Of a stretch of DNA of 64,000 bases, positions 20,970-29,803 are shown piece after piece; the first letter of the stretch is position 1, and each line of letters starts with the position of its first letter. Where the stretch lies: positions 2,865,001 through 2,929,000 of the forward strand of contig NZ_CP039690.1 in assembly GCF_005144885.1 (NCBI RefSeq), given 5' to 3'. The position numbers and the translations under genes were made by a program. The stretch is from Phreatobacter stygius (GTDB taxonomy: Bacteria > Pseudomonadota > Alphaproteobacteria > Rhizobiales > Phreatobacteraceae). The notes below the pieces were generated by a model. It did no database searches. It was given only the letters and a program-made list of their open reading frames with translations, and was not told the DNA's origin.

Positions 20970-21041
20970 CTTCCGAATTGAATTCCTGGCTTCAGAATTG
21001 AAATCCTGGCTTCAGAATTGAAATCCTGGCTTCAGAATTGA
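20970..21041 (+). repeat. 20-bp tandem repeat (3.6 copies) upstream of guaD
   Basis: Three head-to-tail units of 20 bp start at 20970, 20990 and 21010, and a partial unit of 12 bp ends at 21041. The second and third units are identical (cttcagaattgaaatcctgg) and the first differs at two positions. The array ends 31 bases before the guanine deaminase start. A spacing near two helical turns would place a bound protein on one face of the DNA; regulatory function is inferred. Confidence 0.95.
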
Positions 21042-21072
21042 CTTGGGCGCCGCGCCCGCGTGTGATCGGACA

Positions 21073-21564
21073 ATGACCGCGACAAGCTCCTCTTCGCTCG
21101 ACACCCTGTTCATGGCGCGCGCCGTAGCGCTGTCGCGCGAGCATATGGAGAAGGGCGAGGGTGGCCCGTTCGGGGCGCTGGTCGCGGTCGGCGACACGGT
21201 CGTCGCGGAGGGTTGGAACCAGGTCACCTCGACCAATGATCCGACCGCTCATGCCGAAGTGGTGGCGATCCGGCGCGCCTGCACGGCGCTTGGCCGTTTC
21301 GATCTCCGCGGCGCGACGCTCTATACGAGTTGCGAACCCTGCCCGATGTGCCTTGCTTCCGCGCTCTGGGCCCGGGTCGGCCGCATCGTTTATGCCAATA
21401 CCCGCGGCGACGCGGCGGCGATCGAATTCGACGATGCGCCGTTCTATGACGAGGTGGCGCGGGCGCCGTCGACCACCCTGGTCGCCATGGAGCACCAGCC
21501 GAGTGCCGAAGCGCGCGCGGTGTTTCAGGCCTGGGCCGCCAAGCCCGACAAGATTGCCTATTGA
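21073..21564 (+). CDS. guaD: Guanine deaminase (cytidine-deaminase fold)
   Basis: A 163-residue zinc deaminase. The zinc and catalytic site is HAE at 60-62 (ligand H60, base E62) and PCPMC at 89-93 (ligands C90 and C93). NDPTAHAEVVAIRRAC and the downstream FDDAPFYDEV resemble the small guanine deaminase GuaD of Bacillus, rather than TadA, which is shorter in this region. It would convert guanine to xanthine. The stop overlaps the ATG of the ABC ATPase gene (TGATG), so deaminase and transporter are coupled, which favours purine salvage or purine nitrogen use. An upstream GTG would add ten residues but has no better ribosome site. Confidence 0.88.
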   Translation: MTATSSSSLDTLFMARAVALSREHMEKGEGGPFGALVAVGDTVVAEGWNQVTSTNDPTAHAEVVAIRRACTALGRFDLRGATLYTSCEPCPMCLASALWARVGRIVYANTRGDAAAIEFDDAPFYDEVARAPSTTLVAMEHQPSAEARAVFQAWAAKPDKIAY

Positions 21565-23069
21565 TGGCGGCGCTCCTCGAGGCTCGCGGCATCGTCAAGC
21601 GGTTCGGCGCGCTGGCCGCCAATGACCACATCGACCTGACCGTCCAGCCCGCCGAGATCCATGCCCTGCTGGGTGAGAACGGCGCCGGCAAGTCGACCCT
21701 GGTGAAGATCCTCTATGGCCTGCTCGAGCCGGCCGAGGGCCGCATCGCCTGGAGCGGGCAAACTGTCCGGCTGGCCAATCCCGCCGAGGCGCGGGCGCTC
21801 GGCATTGGCATGGTGTTCCAGCATTTCTCGCTGTTCGAGGCGCTCACCGTTGCCGAGAACGTCGCGCTGTCGCTGCCCTCGGCCACGCCGATGACGCGGA
21901 TCGAGGCCGAGGTGGCGCGCCTGTCGCGCGCCTATGGCTTGCCGCTCGAGCCGAAGCGCGAGGTCTGGCGCCTGTCGGTCGGCGAGCGCCAGCGCATCGA
22001 GATCGTCCGCGCCTTGTTGCAGAATCCGAAACTCCTGATCCTCGACGAGCCGACCTCGGTCCTGACCCCGCAGGAGGTCGACCAGCTGTTCCGGACGCTC
22101 GAGGCGCTGAAGGCCGAAGGACGCAGCGTGCTCTACATCTCGCACAAGCTCGACGAGGTCCGCCGGCTGTGCGACCGGGCCACCATTCTGCGCGGCGGCA
22201 AGGTGGTGGCGACCTGTGATCCGCGCACCGAAACCGCGGCGAGCCTTGCCCGCCTGATGGTTGGCGCCGACGTGGCGACGCTGAAGGTCGCGACCCACGT
22301 GCCGGGCGATATCCGCCTGGCGGTGAACGACCTGTCCTTGCCGGCCGCCGACAGCCATGGCGTGACGCTGAGCCGGGTCTCGTTCAGCGTTCGCGCCGGC
22401 GAGATCTTCGGCATTGCCGGCGTTGCCGGCAACGGCCAGGACGAGCTGTTCCAGGCCCTCTCCGGCGAGCGGCTGAGCCCGTCGGAGGCGATCCGGATCG
22501 ACGATCGGCCCGCTGGCCTCGAGGATATCACCCGGCGCCGGCGCCGCGGCGCGGCCTTTGTCCCGGAGCAACGGCTTGGTCATGCCGCGGCGGCGGATTT
22601 CTCCCTGACCGACAACGCCCTGCTGTCGGGCCATGGCACCAACGGCTTCGTCTCGCGCGGGCTGGTCGACCGCGCCAGCCTCGCAGCCTGGGTGGCGCGC
22701 GTGGTCAAGGCCTTCGACGTGCGCGCCGGCAGCGCCGACCCCTTGGCCAAGGCGCTGTCCGGCGGCAATCTGCAGAAATTCGTGGTTGGCCGCGAGATCC
22801 TGCGCGAGCCCTTGCTGCTGGTCGTGGCGCAGCCGACCTGGGGCGTCGACGCGGCGGCCGCCGCCACCATTCGCCAGGCGCTGATCGACCTTGCCGTGCG
22901 TGGTGCGGCGGTCGTGGTGATCAGCCAGGATCTCGATGAACTCTACGAACTGGCCGACCGGCTCGCCGTCATCTCGGCCGGAGCCCTGTCGGAGGCGCGT
23001 CTGGCGGCCGATTTCCCGCGCGGGCAGGTTGGCCTGCTGATGGGCGGCATCCCTGGGGCAGCGCCATGA
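21564..23069 (+). CDS. Nucleoside/purine ABC transporter ATP-binding protein
   Basis: A 501-residue twin-ATPase protein of the sugar/nucleoside (YufO/NupA-like) class. Domain 1 has the Walker A GENGAGKST near 35-43, the C-loop LSVGERQR and Walker B LLILDEPTSVLTP. Domain 2 retains a modified P-loop region GVAGNGQDELFQAL and LSGGNLQKF, as expected for this class. It starts one base inside the deaminase stop and overlaps the next gene by four bases. The membrane partners follow, but no BmpA-type binding protein is adjacent. Confidence 0.9.
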   Translation: MAALLEARGIVKRFGALAANDHIDLTVQPAEIHALLGENGAGKSTLVKILYGLLEPAEGRIAWSGQTVRLANPAEARALGIGMVFQHFSLFEALTVAENVALSLPSATPMTRIEAEVARLSRAYGLPLEPKREVWRLSVGERQRIEIVRALLQNPKLLILDEPTSVLTPQEVDQLFRTLEALKAEGRSVLYISHKLDEVRRLCDRATILRGGKVVATCDPRTETAASLARLMVGADVATLKVATHVPGDIRLAVNDLSLPAADSHGVTLSRVSFSVRAGEIFGIAGVAGNGQDELFQALSGERLSPSEAIRIDDRPAGLEDITRRRRRGAAFVPEQRLGHAAAADFSLTDNALLSGHGTNGFVSRGLVDRASLAAWVARVVKAFDVRAGSADPLAKALSGGNLQKFVVGREILREPLLLVVAQPTWGVDAAAAATIRQALIDLAVRGAAVVVISQDLDELYELADRLAVISAGALSEARLAADFPRGQVGLLMGGIPGAAP

Positions 23070-24142
23070 GGCTGCAGCTCGAACGCCGCGACAACCAGCC
23101 GTTCTGGCTCTCGTTCGCCTCGCCGCTGGTTGCCGTGATGCTGACGCTGATCGCCGGCGCGATCCTGTTCTCGCTGATGGGCAAGGCGCCGCTCGCCGCG
23201 CTCAAGGTCTATTTCCTCGATCCCCTGTCCGACGGCTGGGCGCTGCAGGAATTGACCGTCAAGGCGACGCCCCTGGCGCTGATCGCAGTGGGCCTGAGCC
23301 TCTGCTACCTCTCCAACAACTGGAATATCGGCGCCGAGGGCCAGCTCGTCATGGGCGCCATTTTTGGCTCCTGGCTGGCGCTCGCCACCCACGGCACGCC
23401 CAATGGTCCCTGGGTGCTGCCCGCCATGCTGGCCATGGGCGCGTTCGGCGGCATGCTGCTGGCTCTGGTCCCGGCAGTGCTGAAGACCCGTTACGGCGCC
23501 AACGAGATCCTGACCAGCCTGATGCTGGTCTATGTCGCCGAACTGGCGCTCGACTATCTCGTGCGCGGACCCTGGCGCGATCCGAAGGGCTTCAATTTCC
23601 CGCAATCGGTCAATTTCGAGCCGGAGGCCGTCATGCCGCTGATCGTCGGCGGCGGTCGCATGCATGTCGGCTTCATCCTGGCCGTCGTGGTGGCGATTGC
23701 GGCGACCTTCATGATCGGCCGCACGCTGAAGGGTTTCGAGATCCGGCTGGTCGGCGCGGCACCGCGGGCTGCCCGCTTCGCCGGTTTCGACGACCGCCGC
23801 ACCACGCTCTTCGTCTTCGCCGTATCGGGGGCTCTCGCCGGCCTTGCCGGCATCATCGAGGTGGCCGGGCCGATCGGCCAGCTGCAGCCGTCGATTTCGC
23901 CGGGCTACGGCTTCACCGCGATCATCGTCGCCTTCCTCGGCCGGCTCAATCCGGTCGGCGCGCTGATCGCCGCCTTGTTTCTGGCGCTCACCTTCATTGG
24001 CGGCGAGAACGCCCAGATCACGCTGCGCGTGCCGCTCGACCTCACCCGCGTGTTCCAGGGCCTGCTGCTGTTCTTCGTGCTCGGCTGCGACACTTTCATT
24101 CTCTATCGCCTGCGCCTCGTCGGGCGCGAGAGGGCCGCCTGA
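23066..24142 (+). CDS. Nucleoside/purine ABC transporter permease (NupB/YufP-like)
   Basis: A 358-residue polytopic membrane protein of the BPD_transp_2 type. It begins with a cytoplasmic stretch (MRLQLERRDNQPFWLSFASP). The segment SLCYLSNNWNIGAEGQLVMGAIFG near 75-98 is the family signature, and GAAPRAARFAGFDDRR is the cytoplasmic coupling loop. About nine to ten TMs are predicted. It overlaps the ATPase gene (ATGA) and the next permease by one base. Confidence 0.9.
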   Translation: MRLQLERRDNQPFWLSFASPLVAVMLTLIAGAILFSLMGKAPLAALKVYFLDPLSDGWALQELTVKATPLALIAVGLSLCYLSNNWNIGAEGQLVMGAIFGSWLALATHGTPNGPWVLPAMLAMGAFGGMLLALVPAVLKTRYGANEILTSLMLVYVAELALDYLVRGPWRDPKGFNFPQSVNFEPEAVMPLIVGGGRMHVGFILAVVVAIAATFMIGRTLKGFEIRLVGAAPRAARFAGFDDRRTTLFVFAVSGALAGLAGIIEVAGPIGQLQPSISPGYGFTAIIVAFLGRLNPVGALIAALFLALTFIGGENAQITLRVPLDLTRVFQGLLLFFVLGCDTFILYRLRLVGRERAA

Positions 24143-25059
24143 TGGGGATCGTCGAAGCCATCCTCTTGACCGTCGTCACCGCCGCGACGCCGCTGTTCAT
24201 CGCCGCCCTCGGCGAGCTGGTGGCCGAACGGTCCGGCGTCCTGAATCTCGGTGTCGAGGGCATGATGATCATCGGGGCGGCGACCGGTTTTGCCGCCGCC
24301 ATCCTGTCCGGCTCGACGCTGGTCGGTTGCCTCGCGGCGATCGCCGCCGGCATGGTCATGGCGGGCCTGTTCGCGGCGCTGGCGCTCGGCCTGGCCACCA
24401 ATCAGGTGGCGACCGGCCTGGCGCTGACGATCCTCGGCCTCGGCCTGTCCGGCCTGATCGGGGCCGATTTCATCGGCGCCCGGCGCGATCCCATGGCGAA
24501 GATCGCCTTGCCCTGGCTGAGCGACCTGCCGGTTGTCGGCAAGCTCCTGTTCCAGCAGGACCCGGTGGTCTACCTGTCGGTCGCGCTCGGCGCCGCGGTC
24601 TGGTGGTTTCTCTACCGGTCGCGCGCCGGCCTTGTCCTGCGCGCCGTCGGCGAGAGCCACGGCTCGGCCCATGCGCTCGGCTATTCGGTCTTGAAGATCC
24701 GGTTTCTCGCGGTGCTGTTCGGCGGCGCCTGCGCCGGGCTTGCCGGCGCCTATCTGTCGCTGGCCTATACGCCGTTCTGGTCGCCCGGCATGACCGCCGG
24801 GCGGGGTTGGATCGCGCTTGCCATTGTCGTCTTCGCCAGCTGGCGGCCGGGCCGCGCCATGATCGGCGCCTATCTGTTCGGCGGCGTGACCATCCTTCAG
24901 CTGCACGCCCAGGCGCGCGGCCTGGGCATTCCAAGCCAGCTCATGTCGGCCTTGCCTTATCTCGCCACCATCCTGGTCCTGGTCTTGATCAGCCGGGCGG
25001 GACGGGTGGCGAGCCAGGCGCCCGCGGCGCTCGGCACGCCCTTCGTGCCGGATCGCTAG
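24142..25059 (+). CDS. Nucleoside/purine ABC transporter permease (NupC/YufQ-like)
   Basis: A 305-residue permease, the shorter partner of the preceding one. ERSGVLNLGVEGMMIIGA near 28-45 is the family signature and GESHGSAHALGYSVLKIR forms the coupling loop. About eight TMs are predicted. With guaD, the ATPase and the first permease it forms a four-gene unit with overlapping ends. The periplasmic binding protein must be supplied from elsewhere. Confidence 0.9.
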   Translation: MGIVEAILLTVVTAATPLFIAALGELVAERSGVLNLGVEGMMIIGAATGFAAAILSGSTLVGCLAAIAAGMVMAGLFAALALGLATNQVATGLALTILGLGLSGLIGADFIGARRDPMAKIALPWLSDLPVVGKLLFQQDPVVYLSVALGAAVWWFLYRSRAGLVLRAVGESHGSAHALGYSVLKIRFLAVLFGGACAGLAGAYLSLAYTPFWSPGMTAGRGWIALAIVVFASWRPGRAMIGAYLFGGVTILQLHAQARGLGIPSQLMSALPYLATILVLVLISRAGRVASQAPAALGTPFVPDR

Positions 25060-25217
25060 CGCGTTTCTCACGGGCCTATGGCCTGCGCGGCGCACCCAAG
25101 CCGCCACCGCGCCAATCGCGCATTCGGTGATGCCCGTCACATCGGCGCGCCGCCGCTCCAGGCATCCTTGGCCTCACCGACAGCAAACGGGCTTCGGCCA
25201 AGCCCCAGGAGGGTTTC

Positions 25218-25538
25218 ATGATCAGCAAGACGACCAAATATCTCGCGATCGCCGCTCTGGCTCTCGCCGGGTCGGCCTTCATCGCGACGACCGATGCCGA
25301 GGCGCGCGGCGGTCGCGGCGGCGGCGGTGTCCGTAGCGGCGGCATGCATCATGGCGGGTTCCGCCATGGCGGCGGCTTCCACCGGCACGGCCATCATTTC
25401 CATCGCCACGGGCATTTCCATCGTCACGGGCATTTCCACCGCCATGGCCATTGGCATCACCGGCACTACCGCTTCGGCCTTTACGGCGGCCCGCCCTGTG
25501 AATGGGATTATTACCGGCAGATCCGCATCTGCTATTGA
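25218..25538 (+). CDS. Histidine/glycine-rich secreted small protein
   Basis: A 106-residue protein with a clear signal peptide (YLAIAALALAGSAFIATTDAEA). The mature part starts with a Gly/Arg-rich run and continues with about 45 residues in which nearly every second residue is His, including the tandem HFHRHGHFHRHG. It ends with GPPCEWDYYRQIRICY, a Cys pair that could form a disulfide. The composition suggests metal binding (Ni, Zn or Cu) in the periplasm, but no family with known function is recognised. AGGAGGG is placed well before the ATG. It stands alone between the purine transporter and the Crp-like gene. Confidence 0.85.
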   Translation: MISKTTKYLAIAALALAGSAFIATTDAEARGGRGGGGVRSGGMHHGGFRHGGGFHRHGHHFHRHGHFHRHGHFHRHGHWHHRHYRFGLYGGPPCEWDYYRQIRICY

Positions 25539-25644
25539 TCCCTGTCCACCAGGCCATGGACGGGGCGGCGCGAGCCGCCCCCTTTTGCCAAGCCCTACCG
25601 CTTCGGCAGGCTTCGCCGCTTCACCTTGTCCTTTGCCCGCCGGG

Positions 25645-26376
25645 ATGCAAGCGTCACCTGCCATGCCGACAGCCTCGCCGCGCCTCGACGACTTCGCCAA
25701 TGCCGCGCCGGCGGGCCGGCCGCATTTTTTTGCGGCCCTGCCGTCCGACATGACGTCGCGGCTCCTCGACCGCGCCATGCCGGTCAAGCTCGATCCGGGC
25801 CAGGTGCTGTTCCTGGCCGGCGATCCCGGCGACGGCTGTTACCTGATCGACGATGGCCTTCTGAAGGTCGAACTCGCCTCGGAGAACGGCATCCAGCGCA
25901 TTCTCGCCCTGCTGCGGCCAGGCTCGGTGGTGGGCGAATTGTCGCTGATCGACGGCCACCCGCGGTCGGCCTCGGTCTCGGCGCTGAAGGCGGCGCGGCT
26001 GCGCTTCATTCCGCGTATCGCCTTCGACGATCTGGTGGCGCGCGACGCCGCCATCTGCCGCGCCATCGCCGTCCTGCTTGCCGGGCGTCTGCGCGATACC
26101 AACCTGGCCCTCGCCACCGCCAATTTCATGGCGGTCAAGGGGCGCGTGGCGGTGGCCCTCGTGGCTCTTGCCGAGGGCTTCGGCCAGGATGTCGGATCCG
26201 GCCGCATCCTGATCAAGGTCAAGCTCGGCCAGGCCGATATCGCGGCCATGGCCGGCGTGTCCAGGGAAACCGCCAGCCGCATGTTGAACGACTGGCTGCG
26301 CAGGGGCGATATCAGCCGGCTGGCCGGCTATTATTGCCTCGAGCGGCCGCAGGTGATCACCCGCGCCGCCCGTTGA
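25645..26376 (+). CDS. Crp/Fnr family transcriptional regulator
   Basis: A 243-residue regulator with a cyclic-nucleotide-binding N-terminal barrel (residues about 30-140; LDPGQVLFLAGDPGDGCYLIDDG, and the phosphate-binding cassette-like PGSVVGELSLIDGHPRSASV). A dimer helix and a Crp-type winged HTH follow, with recognition region ADIAAMAGVSRETASRMLNDWL near 195-216. There are no Cys residues patterned for an Fnr iron-sulfur cluster. Two ATGs (25645, 25663) are possible. The stop is immediately adjacent to the stop of a convergent class III nucleotide cyclase, so cAMP is a reasonable ligand guess. Confidence 0.85.
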   Translation: MQASPAMPTASPRLDDFANAAPAGRPHFFAALPSDMTSRLLDRAMPVKLDPGQVLFLAGDPGDGCYLIDDGLLKVELASENGIQRILALLRPGSVVGELSLIDGHPRSASVSALKAARLRFIPRIAFDDLVARDAAICRAIAVLLAGRLRDTNLALATANFMAVKGRVAVALVALAEGFGQDVGSGRILIKVKLGQADIAAMAGVSRETASRMLNDWLRRGDISRLAGYYCLERPQVITRAAR

Positions 26377-27657
26377 TCAGGGCGCCGGCTTTTCGCCCAG
26401 CAGGAAAAAGGTTTCGGCCTCGCCGATCCCCTTCAGCGCGACGGTGCCGCGGGCTTCGAACCGGAAGGCCTCGCAGGTCGCGTCATGGAATGCCCGGCTG
26501 ACATGGATTCGGCCGGGCAGGCCGGTGCTTTCCATGCGCGACGCGGTGTTCACCGCATCGCCCCAGAGGTCGTAGCCCATGCGGGTCCGGCCGATGACGC
26601 CGGCTGTCGCCACGCCGCGATGGATGCCGACGCGTAGATCCAGCCGATGCCCGGCAAGGGCCGCGCGGGCTTTCTGCGTCTCGATCATGGCGAGGGCGAA
26701 GCGGCCCATGCGGACCGCACCGTCGCTGCCGGCCTCGCCGATCCCGGCGGCGACCATATAGCTGTCGCCGATGCTCTTGATCTTCTGCACGCCATGATCG
26801 GCGCAATTGTCGTCCCAGGCGCGCGCCAGGTCGTCGAGATAGGCAACGATCACGTCGGGCGGCAGCCGGTGCGAGGCCGTGGTGAAGCCGACCAGATCGG
26901 CGAACAGGATGATCGCGTCGTCGAGCCGGTCGGCGATCGGCTTCGAGGGGTTGGCCTTGAGGCGTTCGGCGATCAGCGCCGGCAGCAGGATCTCCAGAAG
27001 CGCGTCGGAGCGGCCGAGCGCCGCTTCGACTTCGTTCTGGGTGCGGCGCAGGGCGGTCAGGGCGTAAAAGATCATCACCGCATTGATCAGGATCGCGTTG
27101 AGCATGCCCTGGATCGCCAGCGACCGGCGGATCTCGGCATCCTCGGGCACGATCAGCCCATGCGGCGAGATCAGGAACAGCGCGGCGATGAGCGCCATGA
27201 AGGTCGCCGCCATGAACGGCAGCCAGAGCCGCCAGTTCTCGATGCCGATCAGGAACAGGATGCCGCCGGCCAGCGTGAAATAGACCTGCAGCCCGCTGTC
27301 GCGGCCGAGCATGGCGACGACGAAGCAATTGCCTGCGATGACCAGGCTGAGCAGCGCCACGGCGCCGGCATTCGGGCCGCGCCGATGCAAGCGATGGATG
27401 AACAGTTCGAGAATCACCATCAAGGCGTTGTAGAGATGGATCACCATCATGCCGTCGAAGTCGTGCAGCGCGTTCGAGACGAGATGCGAACCGGCATTCG
27501 ACATGGCGGCGAATGTCGCGACATTGGTCAGGCGCTGGCGCCGCGCCACCTCCTTGTCGGCGGTTACGATGCCGATCGAGATCGCCCGTTCGAGCCAGGC
27601 GGGAAGCGTGATGCCCCGGCGTTCAGGCTTTGCGAACAGCTCGTCATCGGGCGTCAT
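26377..27657 (-). CDS. Class III adenylate/guanylate cyclase with six-TM N-terminus
   Basis: A 426-residue membrane cyclase. Residues about 45-205 hold around six hydrophobic segments, and a short linker leads to the cyclase homology domain from about 245. The first metal Asp is D254 in ILFADLVGFTTAS, the second is D298 in KIKSIGDSYMVAAG, and K294 fits an adenine-selecting lysine. DLWGDAVNTASRM carries the transition-state Asn and Arg. All catalytic residues appear intact, so cAMP production is expected. The gene converges on the Crp-like gene with no base between the stop codons. Confidence 0.9.
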   Translation of the reverse strand: MTPDDELFAKPERRGITLPAWLERAISIGIVTADKEVARRQRLTNVATFAAMSNAGSHLVSNALHDFDGMMVIHLYNALMVILELFIHRLHRRGPNAGAVALLSLVIAGNCFVVAMLGRDSGLQVYFTLAGGILFLIGIENWRLWLPFMAATFMALIAALFLISPHGLIVPEDAEIRRSLAIQGMLNAILINAVMIFYALTALRRTQNEVEAALGRSDALLEILLPALIAERLKANPSKPIADRLDDAIILFADLVGFTTASHRLPPDVIVAYLDDLARAWDDNCADHGVQKIKSIGDSYMVAAGIGEAGSDGAVRMGRFALAMIETQKARAALAGHRLDLRVGIHRGVATAGVIGRTRMGYDLWGDAVNTASRMESTGLPGRIHVSRAFHDATCEAFRFEARGTVALKGIGEAETFFLLGEKPAP

Positions 27658-27861
27658 GGCAGGTCCAGTACAACAAAATGCTTCAATATTATCAAATATT
27701 AAGCTTGCGTTCGCGGGCGCCGGGGCATGGCCCTGCCGGCCGGCCCGTTCCGATGTCGCATTGACTTGTCATTTCGTAATCCGTAACCGTCACCTACATA
27801 AGAAGATGGAAGCGGAACGGCCCACCGGTCCGCGATCCGAACAGACAATCGGGGGAGCCTT

Positions 27862-28461
27862 ATGGCTCTGCGCATTTCTGGCAAGAACCTCGATATCGGT
27901 GAAGCGCTTCGTGAACGAATCGCGGTGCGCGTGGGGGACGCCACCGGCCGATATGCCGATGGCCGTTATACCGGACATGTGACCGTCGAGAAGGAAGCCC
28001 ATGGTTTCCGCGCGGTCTATGCGTTGCACCTGGCGAGCGGCACGACGCTGCAGGCCGAGGCTTTCGCGGCCGACGCCTATGCAGCCTGCGACCTCGCCGC
28101 CGAGCGCATCGAGAAGCGGCTCCGGCGCTATGCGCGGCGCCAGAAGGACCGGACAGCCAGCAATGGCCAGGCCGCCACCGTCGAGGCACGGTCCTATGTC
28201 ATCGAGGCGCCGGTCGACCTGGCTGACGAGGATGACGATGGCCCGACCGGTGAATTCGAGCCGGTGATCATTGCCGAACAGACCGCCAACCTGAAACGCA
28301 TGACAGTGGCCGACGCCGTGATGGAACTGGACGTCACGGGGGCGCGAACCATTGTCTTTCACCACGCAGTGCACGGAAGGGTGAATGTCGTGTACCGGAG
28401 GGCCGACGGGCATGTCGGCTGGGTGGATCCTCCGGCGGCGGAGCCGAGCGGGCCGTCCTGA
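27862..28461 (+). CDS. hpf: Ribosome hibernation promoting factor, long form
   Basis: A 199-residue long-form Hpf (YfiA family), which dimerises ribosomes into 100S particles in slow growth. The N-terminal domain (1-100) begins ALRISGKNLDIGEALRERI and binds the 30S decoding region. The C-terminal dimerisation domain (about 145-190) has RMTVADAVMELDVTGARTIVF and HGRVNVVYRRADGHVGWV. GGGGGAG is placed before the ATG. The next gene is ptsN, the common hpf-ptsN arrangement. rpoN, which usually precedes them, is absent here. Confidence 0.95.
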   Translation: MALRISGKNLDIGEALRERIAVRVGDATGRYADGRYTGHVTVEKEAHGFRAVYALHLASGTTLQAEAFAADAYAACDLAAERIEKRLRRYARRQKDRTASNGQAATVEARSYVIEAPVDLADEDDDGPTGEFEPVIIAEQTANLKRMTVADAVMELDVTGARTIVFHHAVHGRVNVVYRRADGHVGWVDPPAAEPSGPS

Positions 28462-28535
28462 CCCGTCATGGCATCGTCATTGCATGGGCCGAGATAGAGG
28501 CCCGCGTCCAACACGCTATCCCAAGAAGGCAGCCA

Positions 28536-29000
28536 ATGCCGATCCATGACATCATCGCCGCCGGCGCCATCATCCCCCTCCTTCACGTGGAATCGAAGAA
28601 GCAGCTGCTCCAGGAGATTGCCGCCAAGGCCGCGGAACTGACCGGCCGTTCGGCCCGTGAGATCTACGACACCCTGAACGAGCGCGAGCGCCTGGGGTCG
28701 ACCGGCGCCGGCAGCGGCATCGCCATTCCGCACGGCAAGCTGCCGAAGCTCGAGCGTGTCACCGGCCTGTTCGCCCGCCTCGACCATCCCGTCGATTTCG
28801 ACGCGATCGACGGCCAGCCGGTCGACCTGGTCTTCGCTCTGCTGGCGCCCGAAGGCGCCGGCGCCGATCATTTGAAGGCGCTGTCGCGCATCGCCCGGCT
28901 GACCCGCGACCCCGGCAATGTCCAGAAGCTGCGGGCGGCCCGCGACGAGGCGACGTTGCGCCTGCTGCTCGCCCAGCCGATCACCTCCAACGCCGCATGA
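28536..29000 (+). CDS. ptsN: Nitrogen PTS enzyme IIA (EIIA-Ntr)
   Basis: A 154-residue EIIA-Ntr phosphocarrier of the nitrogen-related phosphotransfer chain, which tunes potassium and nitrogen functions. The phosphorylated histidine is H66 in GSGIAIPHGKLP. The whole fold is present, ending in NVQKLRAARDEATLRLLL. An AGAAGG lies upstream of the ATG. Its stop overlaps the next gene's start by four bases (ATGA). Confidence 0.95.
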   Translation: MPIHDIIAAGAIIPLLHVESKKQLLQEIAAKAAELTGRSAREIYDTLNERERLGSTGAGSGIAIPHGKLPKLERVTGLFARLDHPVDFDAIDGQPVDLVFALLAPEGAGADHLKALSRIARLTRDPGNVQKLRAARDEATLRLLLAQPITSNAA

Positions 29001-29803
29001 GGCGCTGGCTGGCGGCGCCGCTTGCGCTGTTGGCTCTGACCTCGGCCGCCGCCGCCGCGCCCAGCCGCGTCGTTTCGTTCAATCTCTGCGCCGATCAGCT
29101 GGTCCTGGCGCTGGCTGATCCCAGCCAGATCGCCGCGCTTTCGCCTTATGCCAGACATGTCGGCATATCCGCGGCGGCCGAGGCCGCGCGCGCCTTTCCG
29201 GTGACCTCCGGATCGGCCGAAGAAGCGCTGGCGCTCGGCGCCGACCTGGTTTTCCTCGGCCCCCGCGACCGGCTCGCCACCGGGCAATTGCTCGGCGGCC
29301 GCGGCATTCGCGTCGAGCGCATGCCGCTCGCCACTTCGCTCGACGACGCCAAGGCGATCATCCGCAGCACGGCCGCGATCCTGGGCCATCCGGAACGCGG
29401 CGAGGCCTTGGCTGCCCGCCTCGATGCCGCGACCGCCCCGCCTGGACCCGCGCCGAGCGCGCTGCCCTATGAGCGGCGCGGTTATGCCGCCGGTCCCACG
29501 ACCATGCTCGGCGATGCCCTGGCGCGGGCCGGCTTCCGCCATGCCAGGCCGGCGGCGGGTTTTGGCGGCTTCGTCAGCCTCGAGGCCATCGTGCTGCTCC
29601 GGCCGGACGTCCTTGTTCTCAACGGCCCGCCGGCCCGCGCCGCCGATCAGGGCACGGCGCTGCTCGCCCATCCGGTGCTGGCCAGGCTCTATCCGCCGGA
29701 CCGCCGGATCGTCATCCCTGATGTGCTGACCGTCTGTCCCGGCCCGGGACTGGTCGAGGCCATCACCCGGCTCGCCGCGGCGCGCGCGGCGGCCATGCGC
29801 TGA
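28997..29803 (+). CDS. BtuF-like ABC transporter substrate-binding protein
   Basis: A 268-residue periplasmic binding protein of the BtuF/FhuD (cobalamin/siderophore) class. A signal peptide RWLAAPLALLALTSAAAAA is visible. The family strand PSRVVSFNLCADQLVLAL, ALALGADLVFLGP and LEAIVLLRPDVLVLNGP follow. No lipobox Cys is seen. Permease and ATPase genes are not adjacent; the gene only overlaps ptsN, so its partners are elsewhere or its role differs. The ligand cannot be assigned from this sequence. Confidence 0.8.
   Translation: MRRWLAAPLALLALTSAAAAAPSRVVSFNLCADQLVLALADPSQIAALSPYARHVGISAAAEAARAFPVTSGSAEEALALGADLVFLGPRDRLATGQLLGGRGIRVERMPLATSLDDAKAIIRSTAAILGHPERGEALAARLDAATAPPGPAPSALPYERRGYAAGPTTMLGDALARAGFRHARPAAGFGGFVSLEAIVLLRPDVLVLNGPPARAADQGTALLAHPVLARLYPPDRRIVIPDVLTVCPGPGLVEAITRLAAARAAAMR

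Noticed and set aside
20970-21041. Short CRISPR array
   Set aside because: The units are head to tail without spacers and no cas genes are present.
27685-27700. AATATT-ATCA-AATATT inverted repeat upstream of the cyclase as an operator
   Set aside because: It is short, AT-rich and made of self-complementary words; it may just be promoter DNA.
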